A DNA stretch of 64,000 bases from positions 372,001 to 436,000 of the forward strand of contig JALRMH010000003.1 in the NCBI GenBank assembly GCA_026119935.1, given 5' to 3'. Numbering within the stretch: position 1 is the first letter of the stretch; every line of letters begins with the position of its first letter. The stretch comes from Endothia cerciana. Its lineage: Eukaryota; Ascomycota; Sordariomycetes; Diaporthales; Cryphonectriaceae. The translations under genes and the position numbers were made by a program. Under the pieces are notes generated by a model that saw nothing but the letters and a program-made list of their open reading frames with translations, was not told where the DNA came from and made no database searches. Positions 1-12,213 of the stretch are shown in pieces.

Positions 1-1757
1 GAGGACGGCTACCTGAACCTGCACTATATCCTGGTCGAGCCCGGGCAGCGTTGGACGAACATCAGGGACATGCATGAAATGTGAGCCGATAGCCGTATAT
101 CAAAATGACAAAGGTCGTTCGTGGTCCTCACCCCTGCGGTAGGTATAATGCCGGACACCTGCTCGAGGCGGCCATTGCGCATCACGACCACTACAGGAAC
201 AACGACTTCCTCGACGTCATGACGAGGTACGTCCACCTCATGCACGCCAACTTCGGGCCGGGGCCAGGCCAGCGGAGGGCCTACCCGGGCCACCCGGAAC
301 TCGAGCTCGCCCTGCTGCGGCTTTACAGGACCACGGGCGACACCAAGGCCTACGAGCTCGCCAGGTTCTTCCTCGCGGAGCGCGGCAGGCCCGCGGGCCA
401 GGACGGGCGGCACTACTACGACTGGGAGATGGAGCGCAGGGGAGAGGACGCCCACAAGCGGCCCAACTCGTACCCCATGTCCCGCGACTACTGGTACTGC
501 CAGGCGCACCAGCCGATCCTCGAGCAGCAGTCGGTCGAGGGCCACGCGGTCCGGGCGACATACCTCCTGACGGCGGTAGCGGACCTTGTCGCGCTGGACA
601 AGGACGGGAGGCAGCCCCTCGACGGCGCGGACGGCTGGCTGGCGGCCCTGCACCGTCTCTGGGACAACATGGTCTCCAGGAAGATGTACGTGACCGGGTC
701 CTTTGGCGCAGTGGCTCAATGGGAGGGCTTCGGGATCGACTACTTCCTCCCGCAGGCGCCGGACGAGGGCGGCTGTTACGCCGAGACCTGCGCCTCCATC
801 GGCGTCGTGATGCTCGCCGAGCGTCTCCTCCACATCGAGCCGGACTCCCGGTACGCGGACGTCATGGAGCTGTGCCTCTACAATACCATCATGGGCTCGA
901 TGTCCCTCGACGGCAAGGCTTTCACCTACGAGAACTACCTCGCCAGCTGCCCCGGCCACCTGTGCCGGCGGGAGGGGTGGTTCGAGTGCAGCTGCTGCCC
1001 GCCGAACGTGAGCCGGCTCTTTGCGAGCCTGGGCGGGTACCTGTGGCACTTTGGGAGCACTCTTGACCCCATGGCAGGAACCGATGAGGTCTTCATCAAC
1101 GTGCACTTGTACACATCCGCGAGACTCCGGTTTGCCTCCCCCTCCTCACACTCCCTTGTGCAGTTTGAGCAGAAGACCAACTGGCCCTGGGAGGGCAACG
1201 TGATGTTCTCGCTCCGGACAGGTGACGTGACGCCCGTCACCGTCCGTCTGCGCGTCCCGTCTTGGTCCGGCGGTGGGTACGTCCTCACGCCGTCTCCTTC
1301 GCCCAACGAGCCCGTGGCAGTGGAGAAGGGCTATCTCGTGCTCTCGCCCGCGTATCTGGACGCCAATCCGTCCTTCTCCGTTGTCTTCGGCGGATTCGAG
1401 CCTCGCTTTGTGGCGCCCCATCCGCATACCAACCAGCGTACGTTGACCTTAGCCAGAGGACCAGTAGTGTACTGTGTCGAGGATGTTGACAATCCCCGGG
1501 AGGACAACCACTTCAAGGACGTGGTACTGGATGACAAGGCGCCTGTCCTAGAGGAGGAGAGGGAGTGCAAAGGAGACAAGTACGTTGCACTCAACACGCG
1601 AGGATGGAACAGGACTTTTGAGGGCCGCTGGGACCCGATGGGACCTGCCTCACACGACCAGAAAGGTGATGAGAGGGAGCTCACGTTTGTGCCCTACTAC
1701 TTGCGCGCAAACCGCGGTGGCAAGGGGCACATGAGGGTAGGGTTGCTGAGACCCTGA
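1..1757 (+). CDS. GH127 beta-L-arabinofuranosidase (DUF1680), 5' partial
   Basis: Glycoside hydrolase family 127 enzyme, which removes beta-L-arabinofuranose from plant cell-wall arabinans or hydroxyproline glycans. The gene runs off the left edge. Visible exons are 1-80 and 143-1757, split by a 62-bp intron (81-142, GTGAGC...GTAG) that breaks the ATG of the conserved RDMHEM/YNAGHLLEAA stretch. Family hallmarks are present: EGFGIDYFLPQAP, then GGCYAETCASIG (acid/base Glu and first Cys), then WFECSCCPPNVSRL (Cys-Cys pair). These match the Glu-Cys-Cys-Cys zinc site and Cys nucleophile of characterised GH127 enzymes. The C-terminal PYYLRANRGG matches the family end. About 563 residues are visible, so roughly 100-200 N-terminal residues are missing. 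The related GH146 family is a possible alternative. Whether a signal peptide exists cannot be seen. Confidence 0.9.
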
Positions 1758-2396
1758 TACTGCAGAGAGATTTGATTCCCGATTCCCCTAGTCTAGTACA
1801 CGTGCTGGTATGATTGATAGTTTTCTGTCCTGAAAAAAGAGGATCAGGAGGAGGAATGTAATGCCCGTAGCCTCAAAACAAGACGGATATACAAGACCGT
1901 GAGATGTGATCCACTCAGTCCACTCGATTCTCATTAGGCCTAACTACCTACTCGAGGTTCATAAATCAGGCGTTCTCCACGCCGGCCTTTTTTCCCATCC
2001 AACGAACGTCTGCCTCAGCCGGATATCCTGTTACCAGCTCTTGTTCTTCGCTCTCCTGTTTGTGATACAAAACCCGTGTCTCTCTCCCCGCCTCTCTACT
2101 AAGTTCGCTCCGCCCTCTGGATCTTTCCCTTCTTGTAATAGGGGTATGTCTGGGTATGGGTATAGTCTATTAAACATAAAGCACTCTGTGGTTGCAAAAT
2201 TTGACTTAGGCCGGCCACGTAAGACAAAGGGAAAGGTATAGGTACGCCTCCAGTACACCCACTCCCATGGGGCAAGTATCCGTAGCAGTTCGCAGGTAGT
2301 AATTCAAGCAGAAGAACGACTGCACCGTCTCATCGCATCGTGCTTTGATCGCCGGTCACATAGCCAGCACGCCTTCGGCTTGGGCGCCGTCGGGTG
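1758..2396. other. intergenic, between convergent GH127 and kinesin genes
   Basis: This holds the 3' flanks of two convergent genes. I see T-rich and A-rich stretches consistent with 3' untranslated regions but no open frame with protein-like content. Confidence 0.6.
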
Positions 2397-5300
2397 CTAG
2401 TAACCGCCCATGCTCGGGCTCTCCGCCCTGCTGATATCAGCGCTCGCGCTCGTGCTCGAAGAGAAGTAGCTCTGGTCAATCTTGAAGATCCAGTCGAGCT
2501 TGTCGCGTTCCGACCTGGCGGCGAACAGCCACGTGTTGTCGGTCCCGTAGATCGCAAAAACTGCCGCCTGTAGCCTGCTCGACAGCTTCGCGAGCCCCGA
2601 GGTAACACTCCTGTTCCTGGAGTGCGTAGGGTTGCCCGCTGACCCGTTGCTGGGGATGGTAGGGCCAACGTTGCCTGTCCATATGGTGGAGATACGCCCG
2701 GAGGCAGTGCGGCGGTGTGTCTGTTCGTTGCGCTCAGGCGAACGTACCTGTTGAGGCGAGGCATCAAGAGCGTTGTTCAGGTCCATGCCACCGTCTTCGT
2801 CGTCATTGCCGTTCAGTAGGCCGAGGATACCAGGCTGGCTGTCAACCCGCGAGTTACGCAGACTGACGATCGCCACCTCTTCTCCATCGGTTACGTTATG
2901 AATATGGAGGTACGGTCGGCGTAACTCGACAAAGCGCTTGATCCAGCGTGTAGAGTCACTGCTCGGTACGAGCAGATATCCTCCTTTGAGCATGGTGGGG
3001 TTCTTGTGAACACGGATTATCGTCGCCACGAGTTCGGGTGCCGCAGGTGTGTGAGGATCGCCGTTCGCCGGAGGCTTGGTGTTGTCCTCGCTGAGAATCT
3101 GAGTGAGGGGATCAGGGTAGCTCCTCCAGAGTTTCAGGCAGCTTTCCAAGATATAGGTTTCACGCTCTGAGTACTCTGACTCCGGAGGCTCTGGTGGCCG
3201 GGCCTCCTCCGATGCCTCTCTTTGTTCAGCGCTCTCCTCCTGCCGTTCTGGCAGTACACCATCTGGCTGGTCCCCCTCGGCATGTGGGGATGGGTCGCCA
3301 TTTGCTTCTGGGTCTTGAGACTCATCTTCACTAACCTGCCGCTGATGCTCGAGCGTATCACCCACCGTCTGTCCCTCGCCACTCACGACGTCCAGCACCT
3401 GCGAAACATCCGGCGTGTCCTCCAACAGCTCGTCGATCGAGTCAACATCAGAGTCTCGCGACTTAGGCGGAGGTATGTCCTCGTCGCCATGGTCACCATC
3501 TCCATTGAGCTGCACTCTAGGCTCAGGCAGTCCGATCTTCTTCAAGAAGTTCTGCATCGCCCCAATCTCGGCAATCCGCCTGCGCTTCTTGCGGGAGCCA
3601 ATGTAATCGCTGATGAGCGACACACCGCGCGGGGTCCATGTCGTCAAATTCTCCTCACCCTTGACGTAATCATGTAAACTGTTCATTCGCCACAGGTCGC
3701 CGACGCGCTTGATGGGCGCGGGCCTCATCTTCAGCGTGTAGATAGCTGTGCTGGAATGGACGAAGCGTACGTTCTGCCAGAGCGCGGAGAACATGGAGGT
3801 TTGCCGGACGAAGGAGCGGGAAAGGATCTGGCAGAAGACGTTCATAGAGAAGCGCATTGGCTCAGCGAGCTTCTGTGAGGCAATCTCCCAGGAGATGGTC
3901 ATCTGGACGCGATACTTCTCTCCTGTTGTGCGGTCCAGCAGGAGGGAGTTGTGCAAGCTGGAATCCCACTGGCCGATGATCGTGATGCTGCGAGTGCCAT
4001 TGGCATTGTTTCGAAAGACAGGCTTGGAGGCCAGCTTCAGTGCGATGTTGGGCGAGACAGAGCCCATGTCCGGGTTCTTCCCTGCGGCATCTACCAGCTG
4101 TATCTTGCCAACGCGTATTGACACAAGATCTTCCCAGGGTAACACATCGCCCGAACTGTGAGTCAGATTGATCGTGATCCGTCTTTGCAGGCCCTGGTGC
4201 AGCTGAAAGGTCCCATTGTCAAGCTCGCTCGTTTGTGCGACTTCCACAGGTACGTACTCGCCGTTCTCATCCATCTCCAAGATCTGGACTCGAGATAGCA
4301 AGTCGTGTTTTTCTTCCGTGTAGAAATGCGACTCATTGATTCGAGCCGACTTGGGCTTGCTTCTCGAACTCGGCACTGCGTCTCGCATGTCATCCCAGCT
4401 GAGCAGCTTGTCCAAGTGCATGGACGATACTTTCGCGAAGATTGCTACCCTTAGCACGACGTCTGGTGTTGCAAAGATAGGCACGTTCATGCAGTGAACG
4501 CTCTCAAACCGTAGCGGTTCCTCGTCGAAGTCCTTTACCATTTGAGTTGTGGTGATGCCGTCCTCTTCTGAGACGCCTGGGATGAAGAGCTGCGCGTGCA
4601 CCTCTGTGCCTTCTCGCTCAGCAAAGCCGACCATCTCGTGCATGACGACGTTGAACTTGATCGAACTCGATGGCGCCCGCGCAGCTGACGGTTCGAGCGA
4701 CAGCTTAATGATGCCAATGGCGTGTGACGTGTGTGGCGAAAGGACGTCAAGATGGAAATCTTGAACACGGCTCTCGAAGACGGCCTTGAGCGGGACGTCC
4801 GCCTCCCCAACCAGCGTGTACTGAGGCATGCAGGTCTCGGTGAACGGATTGTCCAGACTCAGGTGTTGCGCATATTCTGGCTGGTCCAAGTATTGGTGCA
4901 TCTGGCGCATTTGCCGCACCCGATCATGCAATTTGTGCGAGCTCCAGAGGTGCACAACGTTGTGCTTATAATCCACCACCCGAACGCCGATGCATGGCTT
5001 GATGGCCTGCTCGAGTGCAATGTCATCTCCTTCGCCACCGGTCAAAATCATGTCGTACGAAGAGATGAGGGTGTGGCCGGCATCAACGACACAGAACTGG
5101 AAGACGACGCTCTCGTCTAGTTCTTGGCTCATGATCTGGGCTTCTTTCAGCGTCGCAGCATGTTGCAGGACCGATTCGGCCATCTGCACAAACCGTCGAC
5201 CCCGCCAATGCTTCACCACCCGCTTGGCCAGTTCAATCTCCGCCTCGGACAACTTTGGATTCGCCTTGGGCCTCTTCAACGGGTCAAGCTTTTCGATCTT

Positions 5301-7897
5301 GGCCTCGAAGTCGCGCTTCTGGACTTCGAGCTGTTTCTGCATGTCCTCTTTCATCTTCCTCAGCGTCTCCTCCATCTGCGCCTTCTCTATCTTGACCTCC
5401 TCGACCTCGACGTTCGCGGCCTGGGCGCTCTTCAGCTGGTCCTGGAACTCTTCCCTTTGCTTGTCCAGCTGAGCCTGCATCTCCTCGCGGGCATCGCGCA
5501 TCTTGTCATCCGAGTCGCTTTGTTTCGGAGTCGAGGGGATGGTGAGCGCCGTGTCTAGCGAGAAGTTGTCGATGGTGCCGGTCGACATGTACTTCTCCCT
5601 CATGGGATACGAATTCACTGAATCCATGTCTTCGTCCCCCTCCTTCCCGACGACACGTTCTGCTCGAGCCCGCTGGACCTCTTCGAAGAGGGCATTGAGC
5701 TCCTCATCCGTCAGCTTGGTGAAGTTCTGATCGGAGCCCAGTATGGCGCCCGCAGCTTCCCTCCGTGCAAAAGACCAGTCCGAATCGCGACCACGAGGTG
5801 CTGGCGACTCTGGGCGGCTGTCGCCGCTGCCGACTTCTGAGCCCCCCTTGCTGTAGCTCCGCTCGTGCGTAAACCTCGGACTCGGCGATGGCGATGTCCT
5901 CTCGCGGTCGAGTGCCTGCAGCTGGCTGGCCGTGACGGATTGGCGGAGCAGACTATGCCTCTGCGTCTCCGTCCTTTCTGCCCGCTCGGCCTGAGCCTCC
6001 ATAGGGTGATTGAATCTGAAGATATGGAAGTCGCCCAGGATCACACGGTATCCTGAATGCAACTGCTGCGGCTCGGTAACTCGCTTGCCGTTGATCATGA
6101 CAGCCGCGCCTTCCGCCGGTATGAGTGTCACGGTGCCATCTGTAGCATTGTTCTCAAAGGAGCAGTGCTCAGGCAGGATCCGGGTCCCCTTCAACTTGAT
6201 ACCCAGATGGCTATCCACATTCGTCTCCGACTCGACGTTGCCGACTGTCGTGGTACCAGGTTTCAAGTTGTAAACGAGACATTCTGCAAGGAGCGGGTCG
6301 TCCGACAGGTTGACCAGATGGGGCATTTTCTTGGGCGTGCTCAGCCCGATAAAGCCCTTTTCGATGCTGATACCGAGTTCCTCTAGGGCAGCCTCCCGCT
6401 CCTTGTGGATCTCCTCGGTCTTGATCATCTTCTGCTCCCAAGTCTGGTTAAGATCTGACAGCAGCTTCTCGCTCTGGCTCAACTGTTCTGTGATCTCTGC
6501 CTTGGAGACTTTCTTTCGAGTGCCATCGGCCGCCGTGATCGTCACCATCTGCTGCTCAAGTGGCGTGCCCTCAGCGTACACCTCATCTGCAGGTACCGCA
6601 ATTCCTCCGGCACCTCCAGCCCCAGCGGCACCGCCTCCGAGTTTGCTCCTCAGTAATGCCAGTTCCTCCTTCAGCTCTCTAACCATGCGGGCATTGGCAT
6701 CCTCGTTGACGACAGCGTGGTTCTTGATGCGCTTGGCGGAGTCGGCGTACCGAAGCGTACTCAGAGTCTCATCGTAGTTGATGTCAGCGGGGCTGATTGC
6801 TGCTATCATGGCGGTCATACTGTTACCACCTAACGAGTCCTTCAGCAGCCAGGTCAGCACCGAGTCTCGATACGGCACCTGCGCAGCCGCGCCCTTCTTC
6901 TTCTTCCCGGTGGAGAGATCGGCCAGAGCAGCAATAACACGGCCAAGTGTCGACAGCGACCTGTTGATCTCTGCACCTTCCTTGAGACGCGCGCCGGTGG
7001 CCCCTGTGGACGTCGCACGTTCTGAACCAGCCAGATCAACCAGGCTGATCTTGGCGACCTTTTCTGCCTCCATCCTCGTCTCAGTGTCGAGTTTCTTTTG
7101 GGTTAGCATGAGGGTGAAGACGGCGTGACTCCGACTGGATGTCGCGTTCATGTTGGTCGCTGCGACCGTTCGGGCCTTGTTACCCTCGTCCATGAGGTTT
7201 TCGATTTCCTCGAAGCTGCCGACTACGAGCTTCGCAAGATCCTCAACGTAAGGACCGGTCGACGGATGCTCACGGACCTTCAGGTTCCCCTTCGTGCCCG
7301 GATTCAACAGGTCCTTGACCCTTTCATTGTAGATTTCCAGGTACGACACCTCGACCGTGCACCGCGTATTTGGGTCCTGCGCCTGTATGTCTTTTATCCT
7401 CTCGAACATGTCCTGGCAGATCTTCGGAATGATGCCGTGCTCTTTGCCGTATCCCATCATCGAGTAGGACTTTCCGGAACCGGTCTGACCGTACGCGAAG
7501 ATACAGTTGTTGTAGCCAGCGAAGGCGTTGGTGAGCAAGGGCTTGCCCAAATCATCGTGGAGATTCTCTTGTCCGGCATAGTTCGGATCGTCCTTGTTGA
7601 AGGACCAGTACGACCGATCGAAGGCGAAGACCTTCTGGCCGTGGTCCTTGCCACCTTTTGCGGCAGGCGCATCCGGGGGCGGTGTGAGGACCGTCTGGTC
7701 GCCCTTCATCTCAACGATACATTTTGCGCCTCGGTCGATTTCTGTAGGGGGAAGGGACTCGTCAGACTCGGGGCCCTCTGGACAAAGGGGCTCGCCGTCG
7801 CAAGGGCTGCATGGCGGGCCCGCGTGCAGGACTCACCTCTCCCGTTGAAGGGCCGCACCCTCACCACCACCTTGATGTTACCACCACCGCCTGCCAT
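2397..7897 (-). CDS. Kinesin-3 family motor (Unc104/KIF1A-like)
   Basis: Plus-end-directed microtubule motor that in filamentous fungi carries endosomes and vesicles along hyphae. Two exons: 7837-7897 and 2397-7741, with a 95-bp intron (7742-7836) just after RPFNGR; 1801 residues. The motor domain (about 1-365) has the P-loop GQTGSGKS at about 105-112, NATSSRSH (switch I) and LVDLAGSER (switch II). A lysine cluster, STGKKKKG before VPYRDS, sits where the kinesin-3 K-loop (loop 12) belongs. An FHA domain follows at about 500-600, then a charged coiled coil (about 760-860), a central KIF1B/DUF3694-like region, acidic low-complexity sequence, and a C-terminal PH domain (about 1600-1780, KGGYLLVPSS to LDWIFKIDQSYF) for phosphoinositide cargo binding. 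This domain order defines full-length Unc104/KIF1A. The family assignment is secure; the exact orthologue (UncA/Nkin2 type) is inferred. Confidence 0.95.
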
Positions 7898-9218
7898 GAT
7901 GGATGTCTTTCGTGGGTGCGCGCGAGCCTCGGACGAGGGCTCGCACGCAGGGTCGGATGTACAAGGGGGGAGCTGAGTCGACGGCGGCGGATTCGCCTGT
8001 ACCGGCGCGATCCTTCAGTGGGGGAGCAATACAGGCGCAGCAGGTCGCGACGTCTCCTACTGCACTTCGCCTCAAGGTTCTAGAGAAAATCCCTTTGCGG
8101 TTCCGACATGTGATCCCGACTCCTGACCGCGATGTCCAGACTCATCCTACATCCAGAAATCGCAAGGGCCCGACTCGAGGGGGACGAGGGGCGTCGGAGC
8201 AGCGATTCGCGGGTGTCGGAGCCTGGAGCCAGGTTGACACGAGGTGAGATCAATATGTGATCCGGGTTGGCTATAGCAGATCGTCGAGCCTCAAGGCGAG
8301 GGCGAACCGGCGGTCTCGGGGGTCGCAAGGTATCCAGGCGAGCAGTGCCCGTGCTGCGGGGTCTCAGGAAGGGTAGGTCTATCGATACTCGGCTGGCGGA
8401 GCGTTGTCTCGCGGCGCTGCAGATGACAGGAAATGTCACGAGGGGTCTCTGTTGGTCTCGGGTAGGAACCGTGGCCCGTTCGGCTCCGGTTAGGTCATCG
8501 AGTGGAAAGCAGTGGTGCGAGAGGGAATGAATCTAGTCAAAGTCAAGGTTGCCGGGTCGACTTGGGGAACGGAGCCACGAAATGGCGGCGCTGGTCCCGT
8601 GTCAATAGATAGAAAGAAAAGAAGAAAACTATGAAAGAAAAACAGTCGCTAGATTTGCAGACCAAAGATGCAGATGACTGACTATGCATACATGCAAAGG
8701 TCGGAGACGCGACCGCGAACCTTGCCAGGCTCATTCGAGTTAGAAGAGGTTCGTCATAGGCTGATGACAGGCGGGAGATTGCACTTCAAGCAATGCACGC
8801 CTCGCTACCTGGGATGACTCTTGACGTGTGATTGGCCAGAGCGCATGCTTCTGATAGTTTCCACCGCGGCCCAGAACCTACCAACTTGCTACCAGTACAA
8901 AATGCAGGGCATGCACAACGGGCTTTTAGAAGCCGCCAACAGCGGTTGACCAGCAATGACAAGGAAATGAGGGTATAATGCGACTCGCAGTCCGGTCATC
9001 TGCTTCTAGCTAGGACCCCTCCCTCATGGACAAGAAGCACTTCTCAGCACTATATTAATGATGTTCCTTCTGTCCAACCTGAGAGCCGCCGAGGTCGAAT
9101 GCCTTTATAAGCGTCGAACTGTACCGATCCTGTAGTCTCCACGAGGTAGACCTCAACGCCAAACGCCATCAGTCAGACCGCCCAATCGTTCCTAGGCCTA
9201 CCTAGCCTGCCCATTATC
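7898..9218. other. intergenic, kinesin promoter side
   Basis: This is the 5' flank of the kinesin gene and the 3' flank of the GH3 gene, both on the minus strand. Only short, compositionally driven frames are present and I recognise no conserved peptide. Confidence 0.6.
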
Positions 9219-12213
9219 TCAGATGGTAAAAGTCCCATTCAATCTCGAATCCCGACTACTCGCCCCGACGAAGACCGTATACGTTCCCCCTTGAAGCATC
9301 CACTTCTGCGCAGAAGTATCCCATTGGCTCAGGTCCCTCCTCGTCAACGGGAACGTCACCGTCGTCGTCTGTCCCGCGTTCAAGAGTGGCTTATCAAACC
9401 CCCTCAGCATCCTCGGCTGAGCCGTGCTGGGGGTCTCGATATAAAGCTGTGCAACCTCCGTCCCGTTCACGGTGCCCGTGTTCTGAATATCAGCTGTCAC
9501 CGAAACCAAGTCGTCCCAGAGGTCGACCTGGCCGCCTTCGAGAATCGGGCCAGAGGGGTACTGCGAGGTATTCGCCGTCGAGTTCTGCGTGATCACCAGA
9601 TTCGAGTACTCGAATGTCGTGTACGACATGCCGTATCCAAATTCGTACCGCGGGGTGGTATTGGTTGCGTCAAACCGGCGGTAATCAATGAAGACGCCCT
9701 CGGTGAAGTCCGCCTGGGGGAATAGCTCAAATTCGCCCGACCCCAGGTCCGGGCTCAGGAGGTGCCCGTAATCAGACTCGTTGTGGGCGACTGTGTAGGG
9801 GAGCTTGCCCCAGTTGTTCGACTGGCCGTACAGCAGCGAGACCAAGGCACGGCCTGATTCTTGGCCCGGGAGGTGTGCAAAAATGAGCGCCGTTACGTTG
9901 TCGTTGTCGACAAATTGGTCCACGAGGCGGACGCCGGCGTTGTGGAAGACCACTATCGTGTTGTTGCATAGAGAGGCGACGTAGTTGATAAGACTGTCGG
10001 TATAGTCATCGTGCACGCCAGGTCGGTCGGACCCCTCGCTCGCCCAGGCATTCGCGAAGACCAGACAAGCGTCTGAAGCCCCGTCGACATTGGGCGTCGC
10101 GGACGTGAAATCCCAGAACATGGCTGTGTCGTCGTTGTATGCTTGCTGTACAAGTGCGTCCATGGGTGAGTTGCCCAGTGCAGCTGAGTTAGCACCCGAG
10201 CCACCACCACAGAAAAGTGTACCGTTCGCCGCTATTTGTGGATATGGATAGGTCAAGTTTCCCACAAAGCCTTCAACGACGGCCAGAGGGTCTGTGGCCT
10301 CTGCTCCGTACGTCCAGACGTGGCCACCGGCCGGCTCGGCGTTGTATTGCCCTGGCTGTGTGGCCGAGTACCCATATATTGATAGCATTTTCGGTTTACT
10401 CAAGGGTAGCGCGTTGTTCGTGTTCTTGACCAGCACGTGTCCCTCGATGGCGCCATCGAGCAGTGTCTGCTTGAAAGAGGCATTGCGGGCATCAACAATG
10501 GTGTGAGGATCCGTAAGGCTCTGCGGTAAGCCAACGCCAGGGGAAGGATAGCCTTGATCTTGTCCCAGCTGGTACCAAGCAGCGAGGAGCCTGGGAAAAC
10601 ATAAGCCAAGTCTTCACAGACAGATGAGGAAGTGTGTCTTGCTCTCACCTCGTAACCATGTCATCAATCCTCCCTTCCGACACAGACCCGTTCGATACGG
10701 CTTGGGAGAGCTGCGGGCCCCAGTACGCACCCGCATTTGGCATTGCCACATCAAGTCCCGCCAGGGCTGTCGCGACACCAGTATACTGGGCACCCCAATC
10801 TGACACGACGAAGCCTTGAAAACCGAGTTCTGTCTTCAAAATACCATTCAGCGTGGCACTATTTGCACAGCCGTAGCTGTTGTTGATCCGCTGGTAGGAG
10901 CACATGATGTTGGCACTACCAGCATGGACGGCGTCTTGGAACGGCCTGAAACAAGAAGACTAGTTAAAAATTTGGTCTCGTATGTTGAATGCCCGGATCA
11001 CTCACCAAAGGTAGAGTTCGTGCATGGTCTGGTCATCGATGTTCGAGGAGACAGATTGAGCGGTTCCGTTCGGCATTCGGTGACTCTCCTGCTCGTAGCC
11101 GATGAAATGCTATATCGATTGGTCAGAGTCATCCATTGATTCAGAAGGAACCATCTTCACTCACCTTTGTGCTTGTAATCACACCGGCACCCTGAACCCC
11201 AGAAATAGTCTGGAAGACGAGAGCACCAGTGAGATATGGATCAGGAGAGATGCCTGTTGTTGACCAAAATCAGTAGGCTGTCAAAGCGTTGGGCTTCTAG
11301 GATTCAATCACCTTCCCAAATTCTTCCGCTGGTCACAGTTCTCCCCATGGGACTGACCACAGGGCCGAGGAAGACATTGACGCCCTTGGTTCGAAACTCG
11401 CCTCCCATACCGAGAGCCCTCTGAAGAGATAGATTCCGATTCCAGCTAGATCCATGGTTTAGCATATCTCGTCTAAATCACCTATCAGACCTCAAGTCCT
11501 GGCTCACCTCGCGCCCATGTGGATGCCGGAAGGCCAGGAAGAGACAAAGTCAGTCGCCCTCACACCATTGCTGGCATCCTGAAAACACATTCCCGGAAAC
11601 TGCAGGCGCTGTATCGGGTTGAGGAAGCCCACGCACCCCGTGTCAGAAGAAGAACCAGCCGTGAGACTGATCTGTATGCCGTCGTCAGCTTCTTCCTTGG
11701 AATTAAGACAGCATTGTGTTTTCTTCTGTTCTCGTACCTTCTCAGCCAGGGTCATATCCGCCACCATCGCCTGCGCACGCAACAGAGACTGTGTCCACGT
11801 CCCCGAACCCGTCGTATTTGCTGTTCCTGAGCATCAATGACCTGCTTCGACCCAGCCTCCACCACCTGGGGATACTCACGCGAGGGATAGACAGGCGGCG
11901 AGAGCCCATAGAACTCAGAATCGCTCCGGATCAGCCCACCGGTCCCATTCCCCCCTGCGCCCTGTCCGGTCCCGCTGTCGTGACCACCGCCTCTGTTCCT
12001 CAGCGCCGCGAGACCCGCCAGCCCACCCCCGATGATCACCAGTATCACCGCGACCGTGATGGAGATGCCCTTCTTCGTCCGTAAGAATGGGGCCTTGTTC
12101 GTGATGCGCGTCCAGAGCCCCGGTCTGGCAGCGCTGGCCGCGGTGGTGGACACGGCGCCCTCTTTCGCGGCGCCGCCATTGGTCACCGGCTGGTAGTTTA
12201 CCGAGTCGGCCAT
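9219..12213 (-). CDS. GH3 beta-glucosidase with N-terminal membrane anchor
   Basis: Family 3 glycoside hydrolase that cleaves terminal beta-D-glucose from cellobiose and related glucosides. I resolve eight exons: 11880-12213, 11738-11826, 11508-11671, 11312-11418, 11165-11253, 11006-11109, 10649-10945 and 9219-10590. All phases agree and give 851 residues. There is no cleavable signal. About 49 cytosolic residues precede one transmembrane helix (about 50-71, ISITVAVILVIIGGGLAGLA), followed by a Gly/Ser linker, so a type II membrane protein with an extracellular catalytic part is inferred. The catalytic domain shows FPGMCFQDASNGVR, GGEFRTKGVNVFLGPV and GFVVSDWGAQYTG, whose Asp (about D344) is the expected nucleophile. 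The C-terminal exon carries the alpha/beta sandwich (HVLVKNTNNALPL, FGYGMSYTTFEYS) and the FnIII-like end. Many NxS/T sites suit glycosylation. The intron 11419-11507 uses a second AG (CAGAG) to keep frame. Confidence 0.93.

Noticed and set aside
24..1106. 360-codon minus-strand open frame over the GH127 gene
   Set aside because: It lies antisense to a gene with intact catalytic motifs. Its Val/Arg/Leu/Glu-rich content is the mirror of GC-rich third positions.
1..12213. GH127 and GH3 genes as a carbohydrate-use cluster
   Set aside because: A kinesin-3 gene lies between them, no transporter or regulator is present, and the orientations differ. Proximity is probably chance.
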